Below the pieces are notes generated by a model. That model was not told the DNA's origin, made no database searches, and was given only the letters and a program-made list of their open reading frames with translations. Shown here one piece after another: positions 28,300 through 36,826 of a stretch of 40,803 nucleotides of DNA. The stretch is from Planctomycetota bacterium (GTDB lineage: Bacteria; Planctomycetota; Planctomycetia; Isosphaerales; Isosphaeraceae). A program made the translations under genes and the position numbers. Every line of letters begins with the position of its first letter. The first letter of the stretch is position 1. The DNA lies in assembly GCA_028291545.1 (NCBI GenBank), contig JAQGHR010000144.1, forward strand, positions 1-40,803, read 5' to 3'.

Positions 28300-30165
28300 A
28301 TGGATCAGCCCCACACGAGGCCACGGCGGCGCACGATGGTCCTGGCCGTCGTCTTCGCGGCGATCTGCCTCACGCCGCTGGCGCTCAGGGCGGTGAATCC
28401 CAGCCTGTACTCGGACGACGTGACGAGAATCGAGCAACTGCGGATGGCCCCGTCGCTACGGGCGATCCTGTTCGTCCCGTTCAACGAGCACATGGCGCCG
28501 GTGTTTCAGGTGGTGTCGTGGGTCGCGTGGGAGTGCGCCGGGCATCGGCTCGTCGGGGCGCCGATGGCTTTCACGTTGGCCTCGTTCGTGCCGCACGTGT
28601 TGAACCTGGTCATGCTGGGCGTGTTCCTCCGCCGGGAATTGAAATCGACCACCACGGCGCTCCTGGGCGTGGCGGCGTTCGGGCTCTCGGGGGTGATCTC
28701 CGAGACGTTCAACTGGTACTCGGCCAGCAGCTTCACCTGGGCGATGCTCGGGACGATCGCGGCCGTGGATACGGCGGGACGGGCGACGACGGCGACAACC
28801 GGAGCGAGGCGGGCGGGCTGGTTGACGGCGAGCTTGATGGCCGCGCTTCTGGCCCCGGCGGGCTCGGGCATCGGGTTGCTGGCCGGTCCGATGGCGGCGC
28901 TCCGATTGATCGCGGCCGCGCCGGGGGCATCCCTGGCGATGCGGCTCGCCGGGGTCGTGCCGATGGTCGGAACCGGTCTCTACGTCGCGGTTTGTAGCCT
29001 GTTCCGGTTTCGCGACGTGCTGGCGGACAGCCTGGTCAAGAACGTGGACCTCTACGCGGCGATGCGGAATGTCGCGTGCGTCCCGGCCGACGTGCTCTTG
29101 CCGGGGCTGTTCGGGCGGCCGAGCATCGAGCCGATCTTGCCCGATGTGATCGCGATCGCCGTCTCGGTCCTTGGTCTTCTCGCCGTCCTGATCTGGGCGA
29201 AGAAAGACGCAGTACGACGGCCTCTGATCCTGATCGGGCTCGGGCTGATCGGCGGGGGCTATGCGCTCACGTTCGGGATGAGGTCGTTTCCCGGATCGCC
29301 GGTGGTGCTGACGATCCAGCGCTATCAACTCTTCCCGCAACTCGGCCTGGTGCTGCTGCTCTGCCTCGCGATGCGAAGCGGGCTGGCCCGGTTCGACACG
29401 ACGCCGGGCCGCAGCCTCCAGGCGGCCGTCATCGGGGCCGTGGCCCTGCTCCTCGTGCAACTCGGCCCGATCCGACAGCACGCGCAGTTCTTCCGATGGC
29501 CCGAGCAGGCGAAAACCCTGGCCGCGATCGAGCATCTCGCGGAGATCTGCGTGCGTGAGGGCATCGCTCGCGATCAGTGCCTCGCCGCCGTGGAGCCGAT
29601 CCGCACGCGATGGTTCGACCACGACCTCAACGCCCTGATGCTGCTCCCGGCCCACGTCCCTCTGCATCGCCGGCCGGATGTCGAGGTCGCGCCGATCGTG
29701 TTCGGCGCCCTCAGCCTCGCCGAGCGTGAGGCCCTTTGCGGAGGCATGAATCTCGCCCGCCACCTGAAGCCCCCCGCCGCGTTCTCGTCCGGCGACCCGG
29801 TGGCCGTGGGACGCCTGGTGCGAACGTTCGAGGTGCGCGAGACGGGATCTCCGAACCACTGGACCGCGACCGGCTGGGCGTCGTACCTGGAGTTCGACCT
29901 CTCCGCCCGATCCCCCGACGCCCGCGTCCTGTCCCTGCCCGTCGCCGGTCCGGTGGAGTTGTGGTGGGCCGACGAGAACGGCAAATGGTCCGAATCCCGC
30001 AGCGTGCGCTGGTGGCCTTCGACCTCCGCTTCGGCCGAGGCCACGGATTGGGCCGTTCCCCTGGAGAAGCTCCCCCACTGGGAGACCTCCCGCATCCGCC
30101 TTGTTCGCGTCGTCCCCCGCAAGTCCGGGATAATGGCGGTGGGGACGCCGAGATTGTTGAGATGA
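28300..30165 (+). CDS. Large polytopic membrane protein, glycosyltransferase-like
   Basis: This 621-residue protein starts at ATG 28300, 8 nt after GGAG. It has about ten to eleven membrane helices in residues 1-380, and a soluble C-terminal domain of ~220 residues without Cys motifs. The N-terminal loop after the first helix (NPSLYSDDVTRIEQLRMAPSLRAILFVPFNEHMAPVFQVVSW) resembles the extracytoplasmic acidic loops of GT-C type transferases. The exact family is not recognised. The C-terminal part may bind carbohydrate. It is separated from the next gene by a palindromic repeat. Confidence 0.8.
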   Translation: MDQPHTRPRRRTMVLAVVFAAICLTPLALRAVNPSLYSDDVTRIEQLRMAPSLRAILFVPFNEHMAPVFQVVSWVAWECAGHRLVGAPMAFTLASFVPHVLNLVMLGVFLRRELKSTTTALLGVAAFGLSGVISETFNWYSASSFTWAMLGTIAAVDTAGRATTATTGARRAGWLTASLMAALLAPAGSGIGLLAGPMAALRLIAAAPGASLAMRLAGVVPMVGTGLYVAVCSLFRFRDVLADSLVKNVDLYAAMRNVACVPADVLLPGLFGRPSIEPILPDVIAIAVSVLGLLAVLIWAKKDAVRRPLILIGLGLIGGGYALTFGMRSFPGSPVVLTIQRYQLFPQLGLVLLLCLAMRSGLARFDTTPGRSLQAAVIGAVALLLVQLGPIRQHAQFFRWPEQAKTLAAIEHLAEICVREGIARDQCLAAVEPIRTRWFDHDLNALMLLPAHVPLHRRPDVEVAPIVFGALSLAEREALCGGMNLARHLKPPAAFSSGDPVAVGRLVRTFEVRETGSPNHWTATGWASYLEFDLSARSPDARVLSLPVAGPVELWWADENGKWSESRSVRWWPSTSASAEATDWAVPLEKLPHWETSRIRLVRVVPRKSGIMAVGTPRLLR

Positions 30166-30178
30166 GGGAGACACAGGG

Positions 30179-30250
30179 TTCACGCAGAGGCGGGGAGGCG
30201 GGGAGGAGAGAATCGGCTAACGACGTGTTTGCTCTGCGCCTCTGCGTGAA
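30179..30250. repeat. Inverted repeat with CGCAGAGG arms
   Basis: Perfect 14-base arms, TTCACGCAGAGGCG at 30179-30192 and its complement at 30237-30250, with a 44-base spacer. It starts 13 bases after the upstream stop codon. A partly similar half-unit (CCGTCTCCGCGTGAAA) occurs near 10764-10779. It may end transcription or be a small mobile relic. Confidence 0.7.
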
Positions 30251-30367
30251 ATGCTTCACCGATTTCGACAAACTACCCCTCGACCGTCGTTCCGGCCGTG
30301 TATCAGTTTGATCGATGGGGTATCCTCGTCTTGATGCTCCGCCCACCTCGCCTACAAGGCTCCGGCC

Positions 30368-30670
30368 ATGCGCCTGCCACGATTCCGATTCACCGTGCGG
30401 CGGATGATGATCGCCGTGGCGATCGTGGCGGGTCTGATCTGGGCTGGGCTGGAACTGCTCGGGCGGAGCGAACGCTTCCTGGCGAGATCCCTGGAACACG
30501 TCGGTGATGCCGCGATGGAGGGTACCCTCGTCATCACCGAGGATGGCCCGGCCTACGTCGGCATGAAGTCCGAGAAGGCGCGATGGCATGAGGCGATGCG
30601 ACGAAAGTACGACTATTACGGCCGTCGCCCCTGGCTCCCCGTCCCGCCCGACTCGCCCCAGCCAGAGTAG
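30368..30670 (+). CDS. Small single-pass membrane protein (planctomycete RFTVRRMMI type)
   Basis: A 100-residue protein with a basic N-terminus (RLPRFRFTVRR) and one membrane helix (MMIAVAIVAGLIWAGLELL), followed by a polar tail. This N-terminal pattern is very common in small planctomycete proteins of unknown function; the rest (AEKARWHEAMRRKYDYYGRRPWLPVPP-like tail) is typical of that group. It is presumably an inner-membrane protein with a cytoplasmic N-terminus. The role is unknown. Confidence 0.75.
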   Translation: MRLPRFRFTVRRMMIAVAIVAGLIWAGLELLGRSERFLARSLEHVGDAAMEGTLVITEDGPAYVGMKSEKARWHEAMRRKYDYYGRRPWLPVPPDSPQPE

Positions 30671-30821
30671 CGAGCCCGTTCGAACGGCATGCCGGAAACG
30701 CGCATGCCTGAGTTTCAGAGTGGCCCACCACCCTCCATCCCGCTCCATTGACCCTGCGCGACCGGAACCACTACGATCGGTGTCTGGTATGAAGACGTCG
30801 TGAAGAGCGGGAGTCGGCCGG

Positions 30822-31760
30822 ATGACCAGAGCGTGGGTGGGCATCGCGGCGAATGCGAACTCGGGGCGAGGCCGGGGTCGGCAGCGGGTGGAGCGGCTGG
30901 CGCGGTGCCTGGAACGAAGGGGCCTGGGGACGACGGTGGCGTGGTCGCCCGAGGAGAGGCGGGCCATGGTCGCCGAGTCCGCTGACGATCCCTCGTGCCG
31001 GTGCCTGGTGGCGGCCGGGGGAGATGGGACGGTCGCCTCGCTCATCAACGAACAGCCGTCCAGGCCGATCACCGTGTTGCGGGCCGGGACGGAGAACCTG
31101 TTCGCCCGCCACTTCCACATGAAGCAATCGCCCGAGGAGGTGGCCGAGACCATCGCCCTGGGGCGAGTCGAGGCGATCGACCTGGGCCAGACGGGCGAGC
31201 GGCGGTTCGTGCTGATGGCGGGGATCGGGTTCGACGCCGAGGTCGTCTGCCGTCACCATGCGTCGCGCATGGGGAAGGCCGGACTGATGCGGCCGACGAG
31301 CCGTTCGGCGTATGTCGAACCGGTGCTCCGCGCCAGCTTCGGATACAAATTCCCGGCGCTGCGAATGGTGGTGGACGATCGGGAAGAACTCGTCGGCACG
31401 ACGGCCTTCATCTTCAATCTGCCGAGATACGCGCTCGGCCTCCCGTTCGCGCCGACCGCGCGGGGCGATGACGGGCTGCTCGACCTCATCGTGTTCCGGG
31501 ACGCCGGGCCGTTTCGGGCGCTCCATTACCTCTGGATGGTCTTCCGCGGCCTCCACCTCCGCCGCGACGGCGTCTACCATCGGCGGGTCTCGCGCGTGAG
31601 CGTGTCGGCGACCGAGAGCGTTCCGGTTCAACTCGATGGCGACCCCGGCGGTGTGGTCGAAGCCGATCGTCTGGCGGTCCCCTGGACCGTGGATGTCCTC
31701 CCCTCGGCCATCGCGGTCATGGTGCCGAAATCCTACGAGTCGGCCGCCGCGATCGCCTGA
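30822..31760 (+). CDS. Diacylglycerol-kinase-like lipid kinase
   Basis: This 312-residue protein belongs to the DAGK catalytic family (YegS/DgkB/LCB5 fold). Visible: AANANSGRGRG near the N-terminus, the GGDGT nucleotide motif at 66-70 (VAAGGDGTVASLIN), RAGTENLFARHF (PLGTGNDFAR equivalent with Glu), MAGIGFDAEVV, and the C-terminal GDDGLLDLIVFRD. Members phosphorylate diacylglycerol or other lipid hydroxyls with ATP. The substrate is not determined by sequence; bactoprenol or glycerolipids are possible. A GGGAG site lies upstream of the ATG. It precedes kdsA by 126 bp on the same strand. Confidence 0.92.
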   Translation: MTRAWVGIAANANSGRGRGRQRVERLARCLERRGLGTTVAWSPEERRAMVAESADDPSCRCLVAAGGDGTVASLINEQPSRPITVLRAGTENLFARHFHMKQSPEEVAETIALGRVEAIDLGQTGERRFVLMAGIGFDAEVVCRHHASRMGKAGLMRPTSRSAYVEPVLRASFGYKFPALRMVVDDREELVGTTAFIFNLPRYALGLPFAPTARGDDGLLDLIVFRDAGPFRALHYLWMVFRGLHLRRDGVYHRRVSRVSVSATESVPVQLDGDPGGVVEADRLAVPWTVDVLPSAIAVMVPKSYESAAAIA

Positions 31761-31886
31761 TCGGGCGAAACCGTGACGTTCGGTCAGGATCGCCAACGGC
31801 GCGTTCGCGTTTTCGTCCGGCGGGGAAATTGGTAGAGTTCGGGGCGAGCCATCCCGGTTGGAATCCCCGTCGCAAGGAGGCAGGTC

Positions 31887-32714
31887 GTGCCCATCCCGAA
31901 CCCCGTCGTCGTCGGCCCGGTGCGCCTGGGCCGGGGCGAGAAGCTCGCCTTGATCGCCGGCCCGTGCGTGATGGAGCCGAACGACCTGACGCTCACGATC
32001 GCCGATCGCCTGGTGGAGATCTGCGGCAGGCTAGGCGTCCCGCTGATCTTCAAGGCGTCGTTCGACAAGGCCAATCGCACGTCGAAATCGAGCTTTCGCG
32101 GACCCGGCATCGAGGGCGGGCTGCGCATCTTCGAGCGCGTCAAGACCGCGACCGGCCTGCCCGTCACCACGGACGTGCATGAGACCCACCAGGCCGCGCC
32201 GATCGCCGAGGTCGTGGATCTGCTCCAGATCCCGGCGTTCCTGGCGCGCCAGACCGATCTTCTGGAAGCCGCCGCGCAGACCGGGCGGCCGTTGAACGTG
32301 AAGAAGGGCCAGTTCATGGCCCCGTGGGACATGGCGTACGTCGTCGCCAAGGTCACCGAGGCCGGCGCCGGCGGCGTGGTGCTGACCGAGCGCGGCACGA
32401 CGTTCGGCTACGGCCGCCTGGTCAACGACATGCGCGCGATCCCCCAGATGCAGGCCACCGGTGCCCCGGTGGTGTTCGACGCCACCCACTCCGTCCAGCT
32501 CCCCTCGGCCGGCGCGGGCGTCTCCTCCGGCGAGCGCGAGATGGTTCCGTACCTCTCCAAGGCCGCCGTCGCCGCCGGCTGCGACGCCCTCTTCCTGGAG
32601 GTCCATCCCAGGCCCGAAGAGGCGCTCTCGGACGGGCCGAACGCGCTGCGGCTTGAGGACCTGGAAGGCTTGCTGCGGACGTGCCTGCGGATTCGCGAGG
32701 CGCTCGGCGGCTGA
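31887..32714 (+). CDS. kdsA: 3-deoxy-8-phosphooctulonate synthase (KDO8P synthase), metal-dependent type
   Basis: This 275-residue enzyme joins phosphoenolpyruvate and arabinose 5-phosphate to make KDO 8-phosphate for lipopolysaccharide. The start is GTG at 31887, 6 nt after AAGGAGG. Motifs: LIAGPCVME, FKASFDKANRTS, RQTDLLEAAAQTGRPLNVKKGQ, ERGTTFGY, FDATHSVQ and FLEVHP. The metal-ligand set of the Aquifex-type enzymes is complete: Cys27, His201, Glu238, Asp249. E. coli KdsA has Asn in place of the Cys. Presence of the gene supports LPS-type glycolipids. The rest of the kds genes are not in this window. Confidence 0.95.
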   Translation: MPIPNPVVVGPVRLGRGEKLALIAGPCVMEPNDLTLTIADRLVEICGRLGVPLIFKASFDKANRTSKSSFRGPGIEGGLRIFERVKTATGLPVTTDVHETHQAAPIAEVVDLLQIPAFLARQTDLLEAAAQTGRPLNVKKGQFMAPWDMAYVVAKVTEAGAGGVVLTERGTTFGYGRLVNDMRAIPQMQATGAPVVFDATHSVQLPSAGAGVSSGEREMVPYLSKAAVAAGCDALFLEVHPRPEEALSDGPNALRLEDLEGLLRTCLRIREALGG

Positions 32715-32767
32715 GACCGTTTCCGACGTCGTCCGCAACAAACCTTCCGGTCCGTGTCCGCTCCGGA

Positions 32768-33520
32768 TTACCGAAGTCCGCCCGAGATGTAGAAGGTCTC
32801 GCCGGTAATCCAGGACGAATCGGACGACGCGAGGAACACGGCGGCCGGCGCGATGTCCTGGGGCTGGCCGATCCGGCCGAGCGGGGTTTGCGCCTCCGTC
32901 GCCTTGCGGAAATCGCTCTCGGCGATGCCGGCGGTGTGAACGCCCTCGGTCTCCACCATGCCGGGATTGATCGAATTGACGCGGATCTTGCGTGCGCCCA
33001 GCTCCTTGGAGAGCGAGCGGGTCACGGCGTCGACGGCGGCCTTGGTCGCGCTGTAGACCGACGTGGTGGGCGGGGCGAGCGTGGCGGCCACCGAGCTGAT
33101 ATTCACGATGCTCCCGCCAGCTTCGCCGAAATGCTTGACCGCCTCCTGGGTCGTGAGCAGAAGGCCCAGCACGTTGAGGTCGAACATCTTGTGGAACAGC
33201 TCGGCCGTCACGTTCTCGATCGGGGCGAACTCATAAACCCCCGCATTGTTGACCAGCACGTCGAGCCGGCCGAACGCCTTCTTCGTCTCCGCGAACAGGC
33301 GTTGAATCTCGTCCTGCCTGGAGACGTTGGCCTGGACCGCAATCGCCTTGCCGCCCTGGCCGACGATCTCGGCCACGACGCGATCGGCCCCCTCTTTGCT
33401 TGACGAGTAATTGACCACGACGCTCGCACCTTCGGCGGCCAGGTGCAGTGCGATCGACGCGCCGATGCCCTTGGATGCGCCGGTGACGACCGCGACTTTT
33501 CCCTCAAGCTTCCGAGACAT
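32768..33520 (-). CDS. Short-chain dehydrogenase/reductase (SDR)
   Basis: This 250-residue classical SDR has the nucleotide motif TGASKGIG (13-20), NNAG (91-94), catalytic Ser142/143, Tyr156 and Lys160 (YSATK), and an ending GGLR. The loop after the first beta strand (NYSSSKEGA) favours NADP(H). Likely substrates are small carbonyls, as in 3-oxoacyl-reductase-like members. The ATG at 33520 follows AGAGGAG by 7 nt. It is divergent from a TetR gene across 116 bp that contains two palindromes, so it is probably that regulator's target. Confidence 0.92.
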   Translation of the reverse strand: MSRKLEGKVAVVTGASKGIGASIALHLAAEGASVVVNYSSSKEGADRVVAEIVGQGGKAIAVQANVSRQDEIQRLFAETKKAFGRLDVLVNNAGVYEFAPIENVTAELFHKMFDLNVLGLLLTTQEAVKHFGEAGGSIVNISSVAATLAPPTTSVYSATKAAVDAVTRSLSKELGARKIRVNSINPGMVETEGVHTAGIAESDFRKATEAQTPLGRIGQPQDIAPAAVFLASSDSSWITGETFYISGGLR

Positions 33521-33554
33521 GACTCGACTCCTCTGGCTGGGGCAGGATCCGTTT

Positions 33555-33570
33555 TGTATCGCTCGATACA
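33555..33570. promoter_or_regulatory. Palindromic operator candidate
   Basis: The 16-base perfect inverted repeat TGTATCG-CT-CGATACA lies 35 bp upstream of the SDR start, between it and the TetR gene. Its size and symmetry fit a TetR dimer site. Confidence 0.65.
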
Positions 33571-33609
33571 GAATATTCAACCCCCCTTGGAGAGTCAAGC
33601 CGCATAGTG

Positions 33610-33621
33610 TACCATTTGGTA
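33610..33621. promoter_or_regulatory. Second palindromic operator candidate
   Basis: TACCA-TT-TGGTA, a perfect 12-base palindrome, lies 15 bp upstream of the TetR start codon at 33637, and so would overlap or follow the tetR promoter. It may be the autoregulatory site. Its sequence is unlike the one at 33555. Confidence 0.55.
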
Positions 33622-33636
33622 AGAAAGAGGTTCGCC

Positions 33637-34224
33637 ATGCCGATCGGACGCCCCCGAGCTTTTGACATTGACGTGGCACTCGACCGCGCGCTGGAGGTGT
33701 TCTGGCGGAAGGGCTATGAGGGGGCCACGCTGCCGGATCTGACCAGGGCGATGGGGATCAACCGCCCGAGCCTCTATGCCGCGTTCGGCAACAAGGAAGC
33801 CCTGTTCCGCAAGGCGATCGAGCGCTACCTGGAAGGCCCGGCCTGCCACGTCCAGGACGCCTTGTCGGAACCGACCGCGCGGGCCGTCGTCGATCGGCTG
33901 CTGCGCGGGAGTATCGAACTGATCACCGATCCCGAGAACCCGCGCGGATGCTTCATGGTGCAGAGCGCCCTGGCGTGCGGGGACACGGCCGATTGCCTTC
34001 GCCGGGAGCTGATCAAACGGCGAGCCCTGGGCGAGGCGGCGTTGCGTGAGCGATTCGAACGCGCCATCGCCGACGGCGATCTGCCCGCGGAGTCCAACAC
34101 CACCGATCTCGCCCGCTACGTCATGACCCTCTCCCACGGGATGGCAGTCCAGGCCGCCGGCGGCGCGACCCGCGACGACCTGACCACGGTGGCCTCGATG
34201 GCGATGCAGGCGTGGCCGAGTTGA
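33637..34224 (+). CDS. TetR/AcrR-family transcriptional regulator
   Basis: A 195-residue protein beginning at the ATG at 33637, 6 nt after AAGAGG. The N-terminal HTH is clear: MPIGRPRAFDIDVALDRALEVFWRKGYEG, then TLPDLTRAMGINRPSLYAAFGNKEALF (residues 31-56). The C-terminal helices form the ligand-binding domain and contain two Cys (residues ~107 and 115). It is divergent from the SDR gene and is expected to repress it, and perhaps itself, until a small ligand binds. The ligand is unknown. Confidence 0.92.
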   Translation: MPIGRPRAFDIDVALDRALEVFWRKGYEGATLPDLTRAMGINRPSLYAAFGNKEALFRKAIERYLEGPACHVQDALSEPTARAVVDRLLRGSIELITDPENPRGCFMVQSALACGDTADCLRRELIKRRALGEAALRERFERAIADGDLPAESNTTDLARYVMTLSHGMAVQAAGGATRDDLTTVASMAMQAWPS

Positions 34225-34235
34225 CGCGAGTTCTC

Positions 34236-34249
34236 GTAGGGCGGGCCTC
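34236..34249. repeat. Half copy of the GTAGGGCGGG repeat
   Basis: Fourteen bases, GTAGGGCGGGCCTC, match 20688-20701 exactly. This copy lacks the second arm and touches the stop codon of kup. Confidence 0.6.
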
Positions 34250-36551
34250 AGGAGCCGATGAACTCGGCGCTGGGCGGGCGGAAATCGGCGGGGGCCATGA
34301 CCGGGATCAGAGGGGGCTCGACGATCTCGAGTTCGGGCAGGGTCACCCGCACGCCTTCCCGGCTGAACTCGACGGGGATCAATTCCTTCGAGACTCCGGC
34401 GTCGTAATGAAGGCCGAAGAACCGGTGGGCGGGCGTGGACAGGCGGAGGCTGAGCCGGAAGAGCAGCAGGCGCAGTCGGCGCAGGACCGGCACGTCGTCG
34501 CCGATGATGATGTCCTCCTCGCCGATGACGATGATCCAGCGCTCGGACGGGATATCGACCTTGCCCCGGCGCTGGAGTTCGAGCAGGGCACCGCGGATAT
34601 CGGGCCGCTCCATGTAGCCGTAGGTCCCGGAGACCGAGACGATATTGCGGCCGAGGTTGACGACCTCGAAGTTCGTCCCGCCGTGGGCCTCGGCCACCGC
34701 CACCTGGTTGACGTGGAAGAGCGTGACGTGCGCGGGCAGGACCCCGTACTTCTTGAGGAAGATCCGCAGCGACACCGGCAGGTATTCGTCCAGGCTGCGG
34801 ATCGGCCGCGAGCACAGGAAGACGAAGGCACGATCCGTCTCCCCCAGCCTGCGCCGGCCCTGCACCAGGGCCTTGGCCTGGGGCAAGTTCTCTTCGACGG
34901 CCACGCGGATCTCGTCGAGCTTGTCGCGGAGCGCGACCAGCCAGTAGACCCGCTTGCCGCCCTGGATGCCGAAGGCGTAGAACGCCTTGGCCAGCTCGGT
35001 CCGGCCCCACTGCCAGGTGAGCATGATCGTCACCAGCACCGCCGCGATGGCCACGGGGAAGTAGCCGCCGTGGGTGAATTTCAGGAGGTTGCTCAGGAAG
35101 AACAGCAGGTCCACCGCCAGCAGCGGCGCGCAGACGGCCACGGCCTTGACCACGCTCCAGCCCCAGCGATAATGGGCGACGTAGCCGAAGGCCAGCGTGG
35201 TGATGCCCATCGTGCCGGTGACCGCGATGCCGTAGGCCGCCGCGAGGTTGCCGGACGTGCGGAAGACCAGCGTGATCGTCACGCAACCCAGGAACATGGC
35301 CCAGTTCACGGCCGGGATGTAGACCTGTCCCTCGGCCTCGCGGCTGGTGAATTTGACCTCGAAGCGCGGGCAGAAGCCCAGCGCGATGGCCTGCTTGACG
35401 ATCGAGAACATGCCCGTGATCAGCGCCTGCGAGGCGATGAACGCCGCGATGGCCGAGATCACCAGGTCGGTGCCCAGGATGATGCTGTCCACGGTCGGGT
35501 AGCCGGTCTTCGGGGTCAGGGCGTAGAACGTGTTGGCCCGGGGCGGGACGCCCTTCTCCAGGAGGTAGGCGACCTGGCCGGCGTAGTTGCAGAGCAGGCA
35601 GGGCAGGACCAGGGCGAACCACGAGAACATCACGGGGCGTCGGCCCGAATCGCGGGGATCGAGGCTCTGCCCATCGCCGACCTCCTCGTCCCCCTTCCTC
35701 GCGAAGTGGCCGATGTCGGCGTACTTCGCCTCGCCGCCGGTGATGGCCAGGACCACCACGCCGAGGATCACGAAGGCGCCAAGGCGGGGAAACTCGGTCA
35801 GGAACGCGAACGCGTAGGTCGGGTCCAGCGCCCGGAACACCTCCGGATGCCGGATGACCCAGGGGAGGCCCTTGATCGCGATCCACGGGAACCAGATCAG
35901 CAGCATGAACCAACCGAAGAGTCCGCCGACCTTGCTCGTGCCTCGCCATTGCGCCTTGAAGAGCACGAACAGGCTGACCAGGGTCGCGATGACGGCCCAC
36001 GGCTCACCGAGCGGTTCGTACGCCCCCAGCATGCTGATCGGCGGGGTGATCACTCCATCGGCCGCGAGCAGCCCGGCCGCCGCGACGACCAGGTAGCCGA
36101 TCACCGAGATCCCGAAAATCTTCCCCGTGTACCCCTTCAGAAGCGCCCAGAGAGCGAAGGTGCCGCCCTCGCCCCGGTTGTCGGCCCTCATGATCAGCAG
36201 GTCGTACTTGATCGTCAGGAAGATCAGTGCCCAGAACACCAGACTCAGGCCTCCCAGGGCCTCCGCCGCCGTGACGAGCCGGCCGCCCTCTTCGAGCAGC
36301 ACCGTCACCTGCTCCTCGCTGTTGACGTGATGCTTCAGCCGGATCGTCTCGCGGGTGATCTCCATCACGGTATAGAGGACCGACGTCCCGATGTCCCCGT
36401 ACACCGTGCCCGTCGCCTCGCGCATGCGGGTGAAGAGCCCGCCCCCATGCGCATGGGAATGGCCGGTCTCGCTCGCGTTGCCCTCGCGCACGTCATTCTC
36501 TCCTGAGAGCCGAACCAGGTCGCCCGTCGAGACGGGCACGGTATAGACCAT
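34248..36551 (-). CDS. kup: KUP-family potassium uptake protein
   Basis: A 767-residue transporter from the ATG at 36551 (a TTG at 36569 is an alternative). About 12 membrane helices fill residues 45-500 and a soluble C-terminal domain follows. KUP signatures: VYGDIGTSVLYT (GDIGTSPLY with Val for Pro), DLLIMRADNRGEGGTFAL, LAADGVITPPISML, and GFCPRFEVKFTSREAEGQVYIPAVNW. It imports K+ with protons at low external K+. The hydrophilic N-terminus carries a His-rich GHSHAHGGG. The divergent neighbour is an APC permease with a c-di-AMP-type riboswitch. A role in K+ homeostasis follows from family; c-di-AMP control of this gene is not shown by sequence. Confidence 0.95.
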   Translation of the reverse strand: MVYTVPVSTGDLVRLSGENDVREGNASETGHSHAHGGGLFTRMREATGTVYGDIGTSVLYTVMEITRETIRLKHHVNSEEQVTVLLEEGGRLVTAAEALGGLSLVFWALIFLTIKYDLLIMRADNRGEGGTFALWALLKGYTGKIFGISVIGYLVVAAAGLLAADGVITPPISMLGAYEPLGEPWAVIATLVSLFVLFKAQWRGTSKVGGLFGWFMLLIWFPWIAIKGLPWVIRHPEVFRALDPTYAFAFLTEFPRLGAFVILGVVVLAITGGEAKYADIGHFARKGDEEVGDGQSLDPRDSGRRPVMFSWFALVLPCLLCNYAGQVAYLLEKGVPPRANTFYALTPKTGYPTVDSIILGTDLVISAIAAFIASQALITGMFSIVKQAIALGFCPRFEVKFTSREAEGQVYIPAVNWAMFLGCVTITLVFRTSGNLAAAYGIAVTGTMGITTLAFGYVAHYRWGWSVVKAVAVCAPLLAVDLLFFLSNLLKFTHGGYFPVAIAAVLVTIMLTWQWGRTELAKAFYAFGIQGGKRVYWLVALRDKLDEIRVAVEENLPQAKALVQGRRRLGETDRAFVFLCSRPIRSLDEYLPVSLRIFLKKYGVLPAHVTLFHVNQVAVAEAHGGTNFEVVNLGRNIVSVSGTYGYMERPDIRGALLELQRRGKVDIPSERWIIVIGEEDIIIGDDVPVLRRLRLLLFRLSLRLSTPAHRFFGLHYDAGVSKELIPVEFSREGVRVTLPELEIVEPPLIPVMAPADFRPPSAEFIGS

Positions 36552-36605
36552 AGTAGGAAACGCATGCAAATCCTAGTGGGGGCCGGTCGTGGCCTACGGC
36601 CCCTC

Positions 36606-36636
36606 TTGACGATGGAGAGCCCGGCGACGTCCAATA
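36606..36636 (+). promoter_or_regulatory. Candidate promoter for the riboswitch transcript
   Basis: TTGACG at 36606-36611 is a good -35. The best -10 candidate, CCAATA at 36631-36636, lies 19 bases downstream and is weak. The start would fall near 36643, just before the riboswitch. Support is positional. Confidence 0.3.
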
Positions 36637-36647
36637 GGGGGCGCGTT

Positions 36648-36790
36648 GCTGCGACGCTGTTGCCGCGATCGCCGAGTCCGCCGGAAACGGGGGAACGGGG
36701 GACCCACTCATTTGGGGCGAATCGCGCCTTCGGGCGCGACGGGATACACTTCGGTTCCGAGCCCGTCAGCTAACCTCGTAGGCGTCCGAA
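36648..36790 (+). promoter_or_regulatory. ydaO-type (cyclic-di-AMP) riboswitch
   Basis: The conserved blocks of the ydaO/yuaA aptamer appear in order: GAGTCCGCCGGAAACGG, GGGGGACCCA, then TTGGGGCGAATC, a GC-rich hairpin with a TTCG loop (GCGCC-TTCG-GGCGC), and finally CCCGTCAGCTAACCTCGTAGG (36762-36782). The closing P1 helix can form between GACGC (36653-36657) and GCGTC (36782-36786). Known members bind c-di-AMP and turn off genes for K+ transport, osmolyte transport or cell-wall turnover. It lies 37 nt upstream of the APC-USP ATG, on the same strand. Boundaries are approximate. It was identified by motif, not by a covariance search. Confidence 0.88.
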
Positions 36791-36806
36791 GGGGATATTT
36801 TTGACC

Positions 36807-36822
36807 GGCCTGGATCCAGGCC
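36807..36822 (+). promoter_or_regulatory. Perfect hairpin before the permease start, possible expression platform
   Basis: GGCCTGGATCCAGGCC is a 16-base perfect palindrome ending 4 nt before the ATG at 36827. It could hide the AGG that serves as ribosome binding site, and lies just 3' of the riboswitch. There is no T-run after it, so translation control is more likely than termination. Confidence 0.5.
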
Positions 36823-36826
36823 CGCC

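Noticed and set aside
34212..36506. 764-codon plus-strand frame opposite kup
   Set aside because: Shadow ORF; the kup protein is complete on the other strand.
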